Assembly (NCBI GenBank): GCA_902705865.1
Contig: CACSIO010000061.1
Span: 126,251 to 190,250 of the forward strand
Length of the DNA stretch: 64,000 nucleotides
From: BD1-7 clade bacterium
Lineage (GTDB): Bacteria > Pseudomonadota > Gammaproteobacteria > Pseudomonadales > DT-91
Reading direction: 5' to 3'
The notes beneath the pieces are model-generated. The model saw only the letters and a list, made by a program, of their open reading frames with translations, made no database searches and was not told the origin of the DNA. The position numbers were made by a program, and so were the translations under genes. The stretch's first letter is position 1, and every line of letters begins with the position of its first letter. Positions 16,553 to 25,828 of this stretch are shown here, one piece after another.

Positions 16553-18700
16553 TTAGGGCTCCTTACTGAAGATATGAGTTGCGCTGCCAGAAACTAGCGA
16601 ATCGGGCAGGGAGAACCTGTCGCCATAACGTTCTGCCAGGTCATTGGCTCGCTGGTTAAATGCGTCAACGCCGTATTGGCGGATAAACTGAAGTGCGCCG
16701 CCTGTCCAAGGCGGATATCCAATCCCGAAGATCGAACCAATGTTGGCGTCGCGTGTTGATGTCAGTACTCCCTCGTCATAACAACGAGCGGTTTCCAAGG
16801 CCATGATAAATAGGAGGCGATCTTTGACATCGTTAAGCGGTGTTGGTGTTGTTTCTGCCTTGGCGATTGACGGTAATCCTGGCCAAAGATGTTTTTTATC
16901 CGAGGCTGGGTAGTTGTAGAAACCCGCCCCAGCGGCCTTTCCTGCACGCGATTTAGACAGCATTGCGTCGATAACAAGATCACCAGGGTGTGGGTTATAG
17001 GTATTGCCCTCAGCCTCGAGATCGCTGATTTCCTGTTGTTTGATCTTGTTGAGAAGTGTTAGCGATACTTCATCAACAACCGCGAGTGGCCCCACCGGGA
17101 ATCCCGCTAAGAATGCTGCGTTCTCAATGGTTGCTGCTGGTATGCCTTCGCCCAGCATGGCTGCACCTTCGAGGCAAAACATCCCGAAAACACGCGAAGT
17201 AAAAAAGCCACGACTGTCGTTTACGACGATGGGTGTTTTGCCAATTTGTAGGACAAAATCGTAAGCAATCGCGAGCGTTTCATCGCTAGTGTTTTGACCA
17301 CAAATGATTTCAACCAGCGGCATTTTGTCTGCCGGTGAAAAGAAATGTAAACCGATAAATTTTTCCGGATTCAACGATGCCTGACTGAGCCCGGATATCG
17401 GTAATGTCGATGTATTAGATGAAAAAATACCATGATCGCTCAGGTGGGGCTCTGCTTCTTGGGTGACTTGAGCTTTGAGCTGTCTGTCTTCGAATACAGC
17501 TTCGATGATCAAGTCGCATTCTGCGAGATCACCAGCGTTATCGGTTGGGTGTATCGCGGAGAGCACAGTTTTTGCTTGTTCAGCTGTTAGGCGCCCGTTA
17601 CCGATACGCTTTTGAAGCCGTTTCTCGCTATAGGCTTTGCCGTTTTTTGCGCTCTCGAGTGTCACGTCTTTCAAAACGACATCGATACCTATATCGGCAC
17701 AGGCATACGTGATACCTGAACCCATCATACCTGCGCCAAGAATACCGATTTTTTGACGCGGCGATGATGCGGGAAGGTCAGGCCTTGATGCACCTGCTTT
17801 AATTTCATTGAGCTGGTACCAGAAAGTGTGAATCATGTTTTTCGCAACCTGATGGGTTGTCAGATTGACGAAGTAACGGGATTCGATGCGTAGCGCTGTA
17901 TCAAAATCGACCTGAGCACCTTCGACCATGGCGCACAGAATATACTCGGGTGCAGGAAGGGTCCCTTTGGTTTGATTGCGCATCATCGCTGGTGCAATGG
18001 GCAATAATTGCGCCATGGTGGGGTGATCCGGCTTTCCACCTGGAATACGGTATCCTTTTTCATCCCAAGGTTGGTGGCTTTCAGGGTTGTCTTTAATCCA
18101 GCGAACGGCGTTTTTAAAGAGTGTTTCTTCGTCTGCCACGATATCGTGGATGATGCCCAATGTTTGCCCCTTGGCTGGGTCGAATTTTTTACCTTCCGTA
18201 AGGTAAGGCATGGCCTGCTGAAGACCGAGCAGGCGTACCATGCGAACGATACCGCCGCCGCCGGGAAGAAGCCCGAGGGTGACTTCGGGTAATCCCAGCG
18301 TCACATTATCATCGAGAGAAATCCGATGGTGGCACGATAGTGCGAGTTCTAGACCACCACCCAGTGCTGCGCCGTTGATACATGCAACAACGGGTTTTCC
18401 TCCTGTCTCAAGGCGGCGCATCGCATGTTTGAAAGACTCGACGGAATCGTAAAACATACCGGCGCTGTTGGTATCAACCTGATAGAGCATGTCGAGGTCA
18501 CCACCTGCCATAAAGGTGGCTTTTGCCGACCGAATGATGACGCCGATGTGATCGGTCTGCTCGACTTCTTGGCAAACATCGATGAGATCAGAGATAAAAT
18601 CGGTGTTGAGTAAGTTTGCACTGCCTCTGGGGTTATCCAGAATCAGGTGAATAATGTTGTCCGCGTCTTTTTCAATATGGATGGATCGATTGGTCATCAT
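16553..18700 (-). CDS. FadJ/FadB-like enoyl-CoA hydratase / 3-hydroxyacyl-CoA dehydrogenase
   Basis: A 715-aa bifunctional beta-oxidation alpha subunit. The N-terminal crotonase domain shows INGAALGGGLELALSCH and LPEVTLGLLPGGGG with the two expected Glu residues; the dehydrogenase domain starts at IGILGAGMMGSGITYACA (Rossmann) and includes HFFSPADKMPLVEII with the catalytic His. A C-terminal 3HCDH repeat ends the protein (IGSIFGIGYPPWTGG). Start: ATG with GGAGGC just upstream, 21 bp after the thiolase stop. It hydrates enoyl-CoA and oxidises 3-hydroxyacyl-CoA, passing 3-ketoacyl-CoA to the thiolase. Confidence 0.93.
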   Translation of the reverse strand: MMTNRSIHIEKDADNIIHLILDNPRGSANLLNTDFISDLIDVCQEVEQTDHIGVIIRSAKATFMAGGDLDMLYQVDTNSAGMFYDSVESFKHAMRRLETGGKPVVACINGAALGGGLELALSCHHRISLDDNVTLGLPEVTLGLLPGGGGIVRMVRLLGLQQAMPYLTEGKKFDPAKGQTLGIIHDIVADEETLFKNAVRWIKDNPESHQPWDEKGYRIPGGKPDHPTMAQLLPIAPAMMRNQTKGTLPAPEYILCAMVEGAQVDFDTALRIESRYFVNLTTHQVAKNMIHTFWYQLNEIKAGASRPDLPASSPRQKIGILGAGMMGSGITYACADIGIDVVLKDVTLESAKNGKAYSEKRLQKRIGNGRLTAEQAKTVLSAIHPTDNAGDLAECDLIIEAVFEDRQLKAQVTQEAEPHLSDHGIFSSNTSTLPISGLSQASLNPEKFIGLHFFSPADKMPLVEIICGQNTSDETLAIAYDFVLQIGKTPIVVNDSRGFFTSRVFGMFCLEGAAMLGEGIPAATIENAAFLAGFPVGPLAVVDEVSLTLLNKIKQQEISDLEAEGNTYNPHPGDLVIDAMLSKSRAGKAAGAGFYNYPASDKKHLWPGLPSIAKAETTPTPLNDVKDRLLFIMALETARCYDEGVLTSTRDANIGSIFGIGYPPWTGGALQFIRQYGVDAFNQRANDLAERYGDRFSLPDSLVSGSATHIFSKEP

Positions 18701-18721
18701 ATGAGCCTCCGTTTCGGCGAT

Positions 18722-19930
18722 TTAGACGCGTTCTATGATAGTGGCGATACCCATGCCGCCGCCGACACACAATGTGATCAGGCCGCGTTTAAGGTTGCGT
18801 GCTTCGAGTTCGTCGACCATGGTACCTAGCAACATTGCCCCGGTTGCTCCCAGTGGATGCCCCATTGCGATTGCACCGCCATTAACGTTGACCTTTTCAT
18901 GGGGAACCCCCATTTCTCGCATAAACCGAATCACAACGGCGGCAAATGCCTCATTGACCTCAAACAGATCAATATCGTCAACCGTTAATCCTGCGGCTTT
19001 GAGTGCTTTTCGAGAAGCAGGCGCTGGCCCAGTGAGCATGATGGTGGGATCAGTCCCGACGACTGCTGTTGCTACGACACGGGCTCTGGGTGTCAGGTTC
19101 AATGACTTCGCTGCTGCTTCAGAGCCGATAAGCACCGCGGCAGCGCCGTCGACAATACCGGACGAATTACCTGCGGTGTGGATATGTTGTATGCGCTCAA
19201 CGTGCGGATATTTTGTTCGAGCAACGCCGTCGAAGCCCATTTCACCAACGAGGGCGAAAGCTGGTGAAAGCTTGCCGAGGCTATCTAGGCTGGCGTCCGG
19301 CCGAATCAGTTCATCCTTGTCGAGAATCATGAGTCCGTTTTGATCAACGACTTTAACGATGCTGTTTTCGAATGCTCCGCGTTGCCAGGCGGCTGCCGCG
19401 CGTTTGTGGGATTCTACGGCGAAAGCATCAATGTCATGTTTGCTGAGGTCGTCCAGCGTGGCAATTAAATCGGCACCTACACCTTGCGGCATAAAGCCTG
19501 TTTGTAGGTTGGTTTCAGGATCCATCGCCCATGCGCCGCCATCAGACCCCATAGCAACTCGCGACATTGATTCGACGCCGCCTGCGACGACGAGTTGCTC
19601 CCAGCCCGAACGCACTTTCATCGCAGCAAGGTTACAGGCTTCAAGCCCTGATGCGCAAAAGCGGTTAAGCGTTACGCCAGCAACGTTTTCACTCCACCCA
19701 GCGGCGAGTGCTGCCGTTTTAGCGATATCGGCACCCTGATCACCGATTGCTGAAACACAGCCCATAACGACGTCATCAATGGCTTCTGTATCCAGATCGT
19801 TGCGCTGTTCGAGAGATTGTAAAACGTGGATAAGCAGGCTGACGGGTTTGACTTCATGCAGTTGGCCGGAGCTCTTGCCTTTGCCTCGTGGTGTTCTGAT
19901 TGCATCCAGAATATAGGCTTGCTCTGTCAT
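18722..19930 (-). CDS. Acetyl-CoA C-acetyltransferase (thiolase)
   Basis: A 402-aa thiolase: nucleophilic Cys92 in [10 protein letters not shown], His358 in [15 protein letters not shown], and Cys388 in [15 protein letters not shown] is also conserved. It cleaves 3-ketoacyl-CoA and is the first enzyme gene of the beta-oxidation group; the length and motifs fit a degradative (FadA/FadI-like) rather than a purely biosynthetic role. GGAGG lies 5 bp before the ATG at 19930. The ParA gene ends 46 bp upstream on the same strand, so the two may share a transcript. Confidence 0.93.
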   Translation of the reverse strand: MTEQAYILDAIRTPRGKGKSSGQLHEVKPVSLLIHVLQSLEQRNDLDTEAIDDVVMGCVSAIGDQGADIAKTAALAAGWSENVAGVTLNRFCASGLEACNLAAMKVRSGWEQLVVAGGVESMSRVAMGSDGGAWAMDPETNLQTGFMPQGVGADLIATLDDLSKHDIDAFAVESHKRAAAAWQRGAFENSIVKVVDQNGLMILDKDELIRPDASLDSLGKLSPAFALVGEMGFDGVARTKYPHVERIQHIHTAGNSSGIVDGAAAVLIGSEAAAKSLNLTPRARVVATAVVGTDPTIMLTGPAPASRKALKAAGLTVDDIDLFEVNEAFAAVVIRFMREMGVPHEKVNVNGGAIAMGHPLGATGAMLLGTMVDELEARNLKRGLITLCVGGGMGIATIIERV

Positions 19931-19976
19931 TCATGCCTCCATGGGAATATCGATGGGTGTTTGTCAATCCATTGAT

Positions 19977-20777
19977 CTATAACGTGGTGTTTTGACCGCA
20001 TAGCTGATCAAAGGTTGTTGTATTGTTGCCTACGGTTTTGCTGGGCTGTTTTTGGATTTCGGATGTTTGGGATTCCGCAGAACGTGGGGCGAACGAATCT
20101 GCTGGGGTAGGTAGGAGGGAGGAGGTGGTATCGAGGGCGTGGAGCCAGTCCAGTAGCGGCAGCAATCCTGGTTTTTCAAGGGCAAATCGAGACTTTGTTA
20201 ATTCACATACACCCAGCCCGGATGCAGCAGCTTGTATGTAGTTCTGACTGTCTCTTAACGTGCCGACAAATGGGATCTCAAGTCGATTCAGGAAGACTTC
20301 GAGCGTTTGGTAAATTCGAGTGTTTTTTCGCACCCGGTTGGCAACGACGGCAATATTGGCGGATGAGCGCGGTAATTGGCCGATAAGGAACAGGTCGCGC
20401 AGAAAGTGTGCAACGGCATGAATATCAATCGCCGATGGTAAAACCGGGATTAAAATCGCATCGGCTTCTTTTAACGGGGTCTGAAACCGCATCAGATCAA
20501 TCCCGGCAGGAGTGTCTGTTAGCAGAACTTGTGTGCCAGCTTCAGGCTTCAGGTAAAAGCTACGCGTCATGCCATAAGGCTCTTTGAAAGCTTCAATCGC
20601 TTGTACCGGATTAACCTGGGGTGGACGCTTTGACGCCCAGAATGAAGACGAACCTTGAGAGTCGTGATCGAGAATGGCTGTTTTACATCCTTGGGATGCA
20701 TACCAGGCAGCGATGTTTGTTGTCAGAGTCGATTTTCCGACACCGCCTTTGCTATTCACTATGGCAACTTTGAACAT
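19977..20777 (-). CDS. Orphan ParA/MinD-family ATPase
   Basis: A 266-aa ParA-type ATPase. VNSKGGVGKSTLTTNIAAW is the deviant Walker A box (KGGVGKST, residues ~10-17); ILDHDSQGSSSFWASKR is switch I and LLTDTPAGID is Walker B (DTPAG). The C-terminal ~45 residues are Ser/Thr/Gln-rich and likely unstructured. No ParB, chemotaxis, flagellar or carboxysome gene is adjacent, so it is not a plasmid partition pair. Such orphans position protein clusters or regulate cellulose, chemoreceptors or other cargo. It is followed by the thiolase gene; any link with lipid degradation is speculative. Confidence 0.88.
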   Translation of the reverse strand: MFKVAIVNSKGGVGKSTLTTNIAAWYASQGCKTAILDHDSQGSSSFWASKRPPQVNPVQAIEAFKEPYGMTRSFYLKPEAGTQVLLTDTPAGIDLMRFQTPLKEADAILIPVLPSAIDIHAVAHFLRDLFLIGQLPRSSANIAVVANRVRKNTRIYQTLEVFLNRLEIPFVGTLRDSQNYIQAAASGLGVCELTKSRFALEKPGLLPLLDWLHALDTTSSLLPTPADSFAPRSAESQTSEIQKQPSKTVGNNTTTFDQLCGQNTTL

Positions 20778-21122
20778 GTCATAACCAAAGAATCGTGGGT
20801 CTGATGCCGGAGTGTAGACACGATCAACCGGGTTTGCCGGAATTTCCCAGGATTCGACAGCACGTTGTAAGGGGGGCTATCGCCGTGGCCTGTTGAGTTG
20901 GTTCACTATCAAATGTAGCGCAGTAGGGGCTTATTTAATTCTTGTGAACTGCCACCCACTTCTACCGTTCGTCGGGGAACGGTTTGCGGGTTTCGCGCGT
21001 CATAATTTATGCAAACTACATGATTTGGGCGATTAACGATGGTTCAAGGTTGCTGGACTATAATATGCCTGAACGAATAATTAGTGTGGTGAGCATCGTT
21101 TTAACGCGTAAAGGATATCTTT
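20778..21122. other. Divergent promoter region, ParA / 201-aa gene
   Basis: No gene is supported here. A TATAAT at 21059-21064 could be the -10 for the plus-strand gene at 21123, though no good -35 sits at the right distance. An inverted repeat CCGTTC-GTCGGG-GAACGG spans 20965-20982. A 63-codon frame from 20984 overlaps the following gene and lacks a ribosome site. Confidence 0.4.
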
Positions 21123-21728
21123 ATGGAGCTTGCCGTTTTCAAAAACGCTGGATACCGCGTGGTATACGAATCTGACGATGTGTTGGTATATCGTCATAAG
21201 AGTTGTTTTCAGAAAAATACCTTCGCTGCCCGCCAAGCGCTGTTAATTGCCGTCGCGTCCCGAACAGAAGGGTTTCGCTATGTGTTTCGTCGCAAAGCAT
21301 CGGACCCGCGCATTGTGTCGCTTGGCAATCACGCTTACGCCAGTGAATTGCATCCTTCCTGGCTCAATAACATGACGGTGGCCCCAGCAGCCGACCTGAA
21401 TGTGATACCGAGTGCGGGTTCAGCTGAGCAATTAGCTGACGAGTATATCGATAACGCGTTTCTGTGGGGAATTGATCCGCAGGTATGGAGCTCACGAGAA
21501 GCCGAAGATTTTGTCGATTGCTTATCCGGTTCCGAAGACATCGTTCTGGTTAAACCCGACAGAGATAAACATATCTGTGTGAGCGATGTCATGGAGTCGA
21601 TTCGCAAAGATAATTATTACAATCAGATATCCTGTTTGTTTTTGAAAGGCCGCTCCCATTCATCAAGCATTTTCGCACCTGTGTTCAATAGAGTTGGAGC
21701 CGTTGTTCAACACTTCACACATCACTAA
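21123..21728 (+). CDS. Hypothetical 201-aa protein
   Basis: Not recognised. AAGGAT 8 bp upstream of the ATG at 21123 supports the start. The protein looks soluble and mixed alpha/beta: an N-terminal YRVVYESDDVLVYRH strand pair, a VFRRKASDPRIVSLG segment, and an acidic central helix (SSREAEDFVDCL). No signal peptide, membrane helix or known motif is seen. It is followed at 21778-21801 by a perfect hairpin and then by the EamA transporter gene on the same strand, from which it seems to be separately transcribed. Confidence 0.6.
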   Translation: MELAVFKNAGYRVVYESDDVLVYRHKSCFQKNTFAARQALLIAVASRTEGFRYVFRRKASDPRIVSLGNHAYASELHPSWLNNMTVAPAADLNVIPSAGSAEQLADEYIDNAFLWGIDPQVWSSREAEDFVDCLSGSEDIVLVKPDRDKHICVSDVMESIRKDNYYNQISCLFLKGRSHSSSIFAPVFNRVGAVVQHFTHH

Positions 21729-21777
21729 CTGATGCCTATTTCGACCAGCACTTGAGGTTTTTGCAGTAACCCGCATA

Positions 21778-21801
21778 ATTCGCCGCTTTTTTGCGGCGAA
21801 T
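21778..21801 (+). terminator. Hairpin after 201-aa gene, before EamA transporter
   Basis: ATTCGCCGC-TTTTTT-GCGGCGAAT is a perfect 9-bp stem with a 6-T loop, 49 bp after the stop of the 201-aa gene and 12 bp before the transporter start. No U-run follows the stem on either strand, so it may be a stability or attenuation hairpin rather than a classic terminator. Confidence 0.4.
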
Positions 21802-21813
21802 GTGTGGTGAGTA

Positions 21814-22782
21814 GTGTCCAGTGAAACCCTAGAGGGCAGTCGCCCAATCTTTGACCGTGTAGCAGGGTTGGATGGATATTTGCTCGCTGCTATCGGTGCC
21901 ACGTTGTTTTCCGCGAAAGGTATCTTAATCAAGTTGGCCTACCAATATGGCGTAGAGCCCGTTGTTCTTATGACGTTGCGCATGCTGTTTGGGTTACCTG
22001 TCTATCTCTTTGTTTTCTGGCACCAGCTACGAAAGTTTTCGGCAGTTAACACCCCGGCCACGCGATGGCTTTGTGTTATGGCTTTAGGCGTCTGCGGTTA
22101 CTATCTTGCGTCATGGCTTGATCTTTTGGGTTTGCTCTACGTGCCAGCGAGTATCGAACGCATCATTATTTATACCTATCCGATGTTGGTGGTGTTAATG
22201 AATGCCCTGATTTACCGCCGAGTTCCGAGTGTGTCTGTAATTGCTGGGGTGGTGATCGTCTATTGTGGGTTACTGATGTTATTTCTGCCTGCAATACACG
22301 GGGCCGCCGATATCGGGGAGGCACACTTTGCTGAAGACATGATTCTAGGTGGCTTGTTGATCTTCGGCAGTGCTGTGGCATTCGCGCTATTTTTCGTCGG
22401 AAGTGAGCGCTTGATGCTGCATATTCCTAGTCAGCTTTTTACGGCAGTTGCAATGCTTTCGGCTAATGTGGTTATTGCGGCACACTTTATTGCTGTGTCT
22501 GAATGGCGAGCACTGGTTTCTCAGGCAGACGCCGTTTATGGGTATGCGTTTTTAATTGCCATTTTCGCAACAGTTTTGCCGACATTCCTGATCGCAGCGG
22601 GTATTAAGCGAATTGGAGCATCCAGAGGTGCCATCATTGGCGGAATCAGTCCTTCGTTCACCCTGGTATTAGGCGTGATCTTTCTTCAAGAAAGCATGAA
22701 TATGCTCCAATTCCTTGGTTTTTTGGTTGTTACGCTAGGTGTAATGTCTGTGGGGTGGCTTCAACGACGCTCAGGCTCATAA
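21814..22782 (+). CDS. EamA/DMT family transporter
   Basis: A 322-aa inner-membrane protein with about ten hydrophobic helices in two EamA repeats; each repeat has the expected Gly/Pro-rich helix (VFSAKGILIKLAY; ISPSFTLVLGVIFLQE). The second repeat ends with the family LxFLGFLVVTLGV pattern. Such permeases export amino acids, purines or other metabolites; the cargo is not predictable. The start is GTG at 21814, the first codon compatible with a short soluble N-terminus, with GGTGA just upstream. The hairpin before it could affect its translation. Confidence 0.85.
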   Translation: MSSETLEGSRPIFDRVAGLDGYLLAAIGATLFSAKGILIKLAYQYGVEPVVLMTLRMLFGLPVYLFVFWHQLRKFSAVNTPATRWLCVMALGVCGYYLASWLDLLGLLYVPASIERIIIYTYPMLVVLMNALIYRRVPSVSVIAGVVIVYCGLLMLFLPAIHGAADIGEAHFAEDMILGGLLIFGSAVAFALFFVGSERLMLHIPSQLFTAVAMLSANVVIAAHFIAVSEWRALVSQADAVYGYAFLIAIFATVLPTFLIAAGIKRIGASRGAIIGGISPSFTLVLGVIFLQESMNMLQFLGFLVVTLGVMSVGWLQRRSGS

Positions 22783-23104
22783 TTGAGCGGGATTGGATGT
22801 TACGTTTTTATATCTTTTTTACATTTTAGCCAAAGACGGGTTCCAATATTTCATTAGTGCAATATTATCTATCGGGTGCTCGGCACTTTTGTATTGAATT
22901 CGCATTGATTTGTAATGAAAGGTCAATACGCATTGGGTGCCCGTAACTCAGCTATAATTATTAAATAATAAGAACGAATCACATGGAAGCGTGTACGTAG
23001 AAGACAGAGAATCTAAGCCAAATCAGAGCTTAGGGTCGTACGATTGTTATGTGCTTAACGATCACGTCATCTCTACGTTTACGAAAACTACAAGGAGAGT
23101 AGCT
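22783..23104. other. Intergenic leader of SpoIIAA-like gene
   Basis: About 320 bp. TATAAT at 22953-22958 is a candidate -10 and TTGGGT at 22933-22938 a poor, too-close -35. If used, the mRNA leader to the ATG at 23105 is about 140 nt. An in-frame GTG at 22991 would lengthen the next protein by 38 residues of unlikely composition. No RNA fold is obvious. Confidence 0.4.
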
Positions 23105-23539
23105 ATGCTGAACACTGTCGTCAGTACCGAACATTCTGTTGTCTTTCTCGAACCCGAAACGGTTGTTGATAAAAAGGAATTTAAGGCCGCAGCGAAAGCT
23201 GTTAATGCCCATGTCGGCGAAGGACACGCGGTTGCATGCCTGATGATCCACGTCGAGAAATTTGAACCTTGGGATGATTTTGGCAAACTTGTCGAAGAAT
23301 TTTCGCTGAAAGACAATATGCATGAATGGATTACCAATATTGCATTGGTGACCGATAATGCGACGGGTGATTGTTCAACCCACCTTCAAACACATTTCAA
23401 GAACGCCAAAATTCAAATCTATAGCTATTGTGAATACGATAAGGCCGAAGCGTGGTTACATGATGGCGCTAACGGTTTGTTCGATGCGGAATCAGACGAT
23501 GCCAATTCAGATATGGAAATAGAAATGCAGGCTGATTGA
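23105..23539 (+). CDS. SpoIIAA-like (STAS-related) protein
   Basis: A 144-aa protein with the pattern of the SpoIIAA-like family: VVFLEPETVVDKKEF, a central ACLMIHVEKFEPWDDFG where the family has its Trp/Asp motif, then NIALVTDN and a C-terminal EYDKAEAWL. This SpoIIAA-like fold binds small hydrophobic ligands in the structures known to me, but function is generally undefined. AAGGAG lies 7 bp before the ATG at 23105, which decides the start. The last 20 residues are strongly acidic. It is followed after 163 bp by a lipase gene on the same strand. Confidence 0.75.
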   Translation: MLNTVVSTEHSVVFLEPETVVDKKEFKAAAKAVNAHVGEGHAVACLMIHVEKFEPWDDFGKLVEEFSLKDNMHEWITNIALVTDNATGDCSTHLQTHFKNAKIQIYSYCEYDKAEAWLHDGANGLFDAESDDANSDMEIEMQAD

Positions 23540-23702
23540 TCTCTTCCTTAACACCGCGAAATGCTGCAAGGCGAGGCACTGCAAGCTTTTGAGTGTCTCG
23601 TTACTGCTGGCGCGGCTTAAATAATCTGTTTTTTAGACTAGCCCCTCTAATTTCTCTTAAGTATCATGCCCAGCGTGCTTAACTAACAAAGGAGTTGTAC
23701 GC

Positions 23703-24836
23703 ATGAGCATGCTCAAGAACTTTCAGATGATCCCGTCTGCCCTCGGCGCTGCGGCATTAAATGTATCACGCAGTATCATGTCGACGCTGCCAGAAAACCC
23801 TTCAGCTTGTCCTCCAATTATCTTCATGCATGGCTTTGCCGGTTTTAACGAAATCGATGTGTTCGGTATTAAATTGCTTGAATACTGGAACGGCATCCCT
23901 GAATTGCTCAATCAAATGGGTTATCAGGCCTTCACACCGCAGGTTACACCGTTCAATTCGCCTCAAGTGCGTGCGGAACAGTGGAAGATGCAAATTGAAG
24001 CCATTCGCAAAAAGCTCAATGTCGATAAAGTTATGCTTGTTGCGCATAGCCAAGGTGCTATTGATGCGCGTCTGCTCGTTTGCCCTAACACTGAATATGT
24101 ATCGACTAGCCTTGGCCCGTTAAATGGCAAGGGCTATGGCGAACATGTCAGTAAAGTTGTGACAGTCGGTGGCCCTCACTTCGGCAATGTAACTGTTGAT
24201 ATGGTCGATAAAGACCCGAAAGCCGAAAAAATTCTGAATGATATTTTTGGTTTAGCGGATTTAATCGCACGTGGTATTACCGGCAAAAAACAGGATGCAA
24301 CAGCAGCGATTGCGGCATTGGGCCAGAAATTTATGCTGGAAGAATTCAACCCATATTGTGTGGATGATCCAAACGTTGAATACTTCTGCATGGCGGGTAA
24401 TCCTAAGACAGAAAAACTCGTAAGCCCGATCCTTAAAGATTCTTTTCAAGAGCTTTATGAGATTCCACAAGCGGATGGCGGCGGTGCTAACGACGGGTTT
24501 GTGACTGTACCTAGTGCGTTGTTTGGTAATAGCTATCGCGGCGCGCCTGCTGACTATGCGATTCCCGATGGCGCTGAAGCGAACAGTAATTGGACGGTTT
24601 TGGGTACAGTAATGGCTGACCATGTTGTTGAAGTCGGCTTGCCACTGGACTTTCCACCGAACAAATATTACGACCATTTGGCCTGTTTTGGCGGATTGGC
24701 GCAGTTGCTTGATCCGTTTTATATGGCAGAAATGCAGCTGAAGGATAATGGGCAGTGGGTGCGTGAAGCGATGCAAGATGTGCAACACAGCAAGCCTGCA
24801 CCAAAAGCGCGTGCAAAAGCCAAAGCTGAAGCATAA
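23703..24836 (+). CDS. Triacylglycerol lipase / alpha-beta hydrolase with Lys-Ala tail
   Basis: A 377-aa hydrolase resembling family I lipases. FMHGFAGF gives the oxyanion loop (His43-Gly44), VAHSQGA the nucleophile Ser116, GGGANDGFV the acid Asp264, and VMADHVVEVG the His307. No signal peptide is evident and there is no lipase-specific foldase gene nearby, so it is probably intracellular, or exported by another route. The C-terminus ends in about 14 residues of Ala/Lys/Pro repeats (PAPKARAKAKAEA), like tails that bind polyanions or storage granules. Possible roles are hydrolysis of storage triacylglycerol or polyhydroxyalkanoate. AAGGAG precedes the start. Confidence 0.82.
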   Translation: MSMLKNFQMIPSALGAAALNVSRSIMSTLPENPSACPPIIFMHGFAGFNEIDVFGIKLLEYWNGIPELLNQMGYQAFTPQVTPFNSPQVRAEQWKMQIEAIRKKLNVDKVMLVAHSQGAIDARLLVCPNTEYVSTSLGPLNGKGYGEHVSKVVTVGGPHFGNVTVDMVDKDPKAEKILNDIFGLADLIARGITGKKQDATAAIAALGQKFMLEEFNPYCVDDPNVEYFCMAGNPKTEKLVSPILKDSFQELYEIPQADGGGANDGFVTVPSALFGNSYRGAPADYAIPDGAEANSNWTVLGTVMADHVVEVGLPLDFPPNKYYDHLACFGGLAQLLDPFYMAEMQLKDNGQWVREAMQDVQHSKPAPKARAKAKAEA

Positions 24837-24900
24837 GGGTAGAAGGTATTCCTGCGTTAAAACCTAACCGGTTTTAGCGCAGGAATCCTGATAATCAAGT

Positions 24901-24934
24901 ACAAAAAAGCCAGAGACTTCTCTGGCTTTTTTGT
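24901..24934. terminator. Bidirectional rho-independent terminator
   Basis: Stem ACAAAAAAGCCAGAG / CTCTGGCTTTTTTGT with loop ACTT; the T6 run on each strand makes it work for the lipase (plus) and the SDR gene (minus), which converge on it. Confidence 0.9.
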
Positions 24935-24969
24935 AGGCGGCGCAATCGCTAGATTAACACGTTTACTGA

Positions 24970-25737
24970 TTAGGCATCGTCTGCCGCATCGCTGTTTTTG
25001 ACAACGTTTAGTGGCCCCCACGCTTGGCTTGTAGGCATAACCTCTAGATTGTTAACATTCAGGTGAGGTGGCACATTCGCCAGCCAGAAAATCATATCAG
25101 CAATATCTTCTGCAACGATAGGTTGCGCATCGGTATACAAACCATCCGCTTTTTGTTTATCGCCATGCATTCGAACGATTGAAAATTCGGTTTCGGCCAA
25201 TCCAGGTTCGATGGTGCTGACACGCACGCCCGTGCCAGCTAGATCTGCGCGCAACGCCTTGCTAAATTGATGAACAAAAGCTTTGGTTCCACAGTAAACG
25301 TTGCCCCCAGGGTAAGGCCAGTTACCGGCGATAGATCCGACGTTGATAATGGAGCCAGAATTCTGTTTCACCATGATTGGCAGTATTTTGTGTGTTAGCG
25401 TGACCAAACCAGTGATATTGGTGTTGATCATCGTGTGCCAATCAGTGAGGTCGGCTTCTTGAGCTGGGCCTGTACCCAACGCCAAGCCTGCGTTGTTAAC
25501 CAATATGTCGATATTCGACCATTCTGCTGGTAGTCCATTAACAAATGCGTCAATAGCGCTCGTATCCGTCATATCCAACGCTTCTACATGGCAGGGCATA
25601 TCGAGAGTTTCTGCCAATACCTTTAACCGATCTAAACGGCGAGCCACCAAAATTAATCGATAACCATGACGGGCAAAAAGACGTGCGGTAGCTTCACCGA
25701 ATCCGGATGATGCGCCGGTGATTAATGCGGTTTTCAT
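24970..25737 (-). CDS. SDR family oxidoreductase (YdfG-like)
   Basis: A 255-aa classical SDR: TGASSGFGEATARLF (TGxxxGxG), an Arg-Arg pair in VARRLDRL after beta-2 that favours NADP, NNAGLALG, the GSIAG serine and YCGTKAF (Tyr-x3-Lys). The closest pattern is the NADP-dependent 3-hydroxy acid dehydrogenase YdfG. Likely reduces a carbonyl or oxidises a hydroxy acid; the substrate is open. It lies 91 bp downstream of pbpC on the same strand and ends at the bidirectional terminator. Confidence 0.88.
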   Translation of the reverse strand: MKTALITGASSGFGEATARLFARHGYRLILVARRLDRLKVLAETLDMPCHVEALDMTDTSAIDAFVNGLPAEWSNIDILVNNAGLALGTGPAQEADLTDWHTMINTNITGLVTLTHKILPIMVKQNSGSIINVGSIAGNWPYPGGNVYCGTKAFVHQFSKALRADLAGTGVRVSTIEPGLAETEFSIVRMHGDKQKADGLYTDAQPIVAEDIADMIFWLANVPPHLNVNNLEVMPTSQAWGPLNVVKNSDAADDA

Positions 25738-25828
25738 ACAAACTCACTTACATTGGCAGGAAAGAAACGTCGTGTGTGACTGACTGGGCGAGCACAGGTT
25801 ACCGTGTCGCTTATACGAAGGCGATAAC

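Noticed and set aside
18735..19343. 202-codon plus-strand frame inside the thiolase gene
   Set aside because: Antisense shadow: Ser/Ala/Thr-rich composition follows from the opposite strand; the thiolase has all catalytic residues.
24261..24788. 175-codon minus-strand frame inside the lipase gene
   Set aside because: Antisense shadow; the lipase triad and its own ribosome site are clear.
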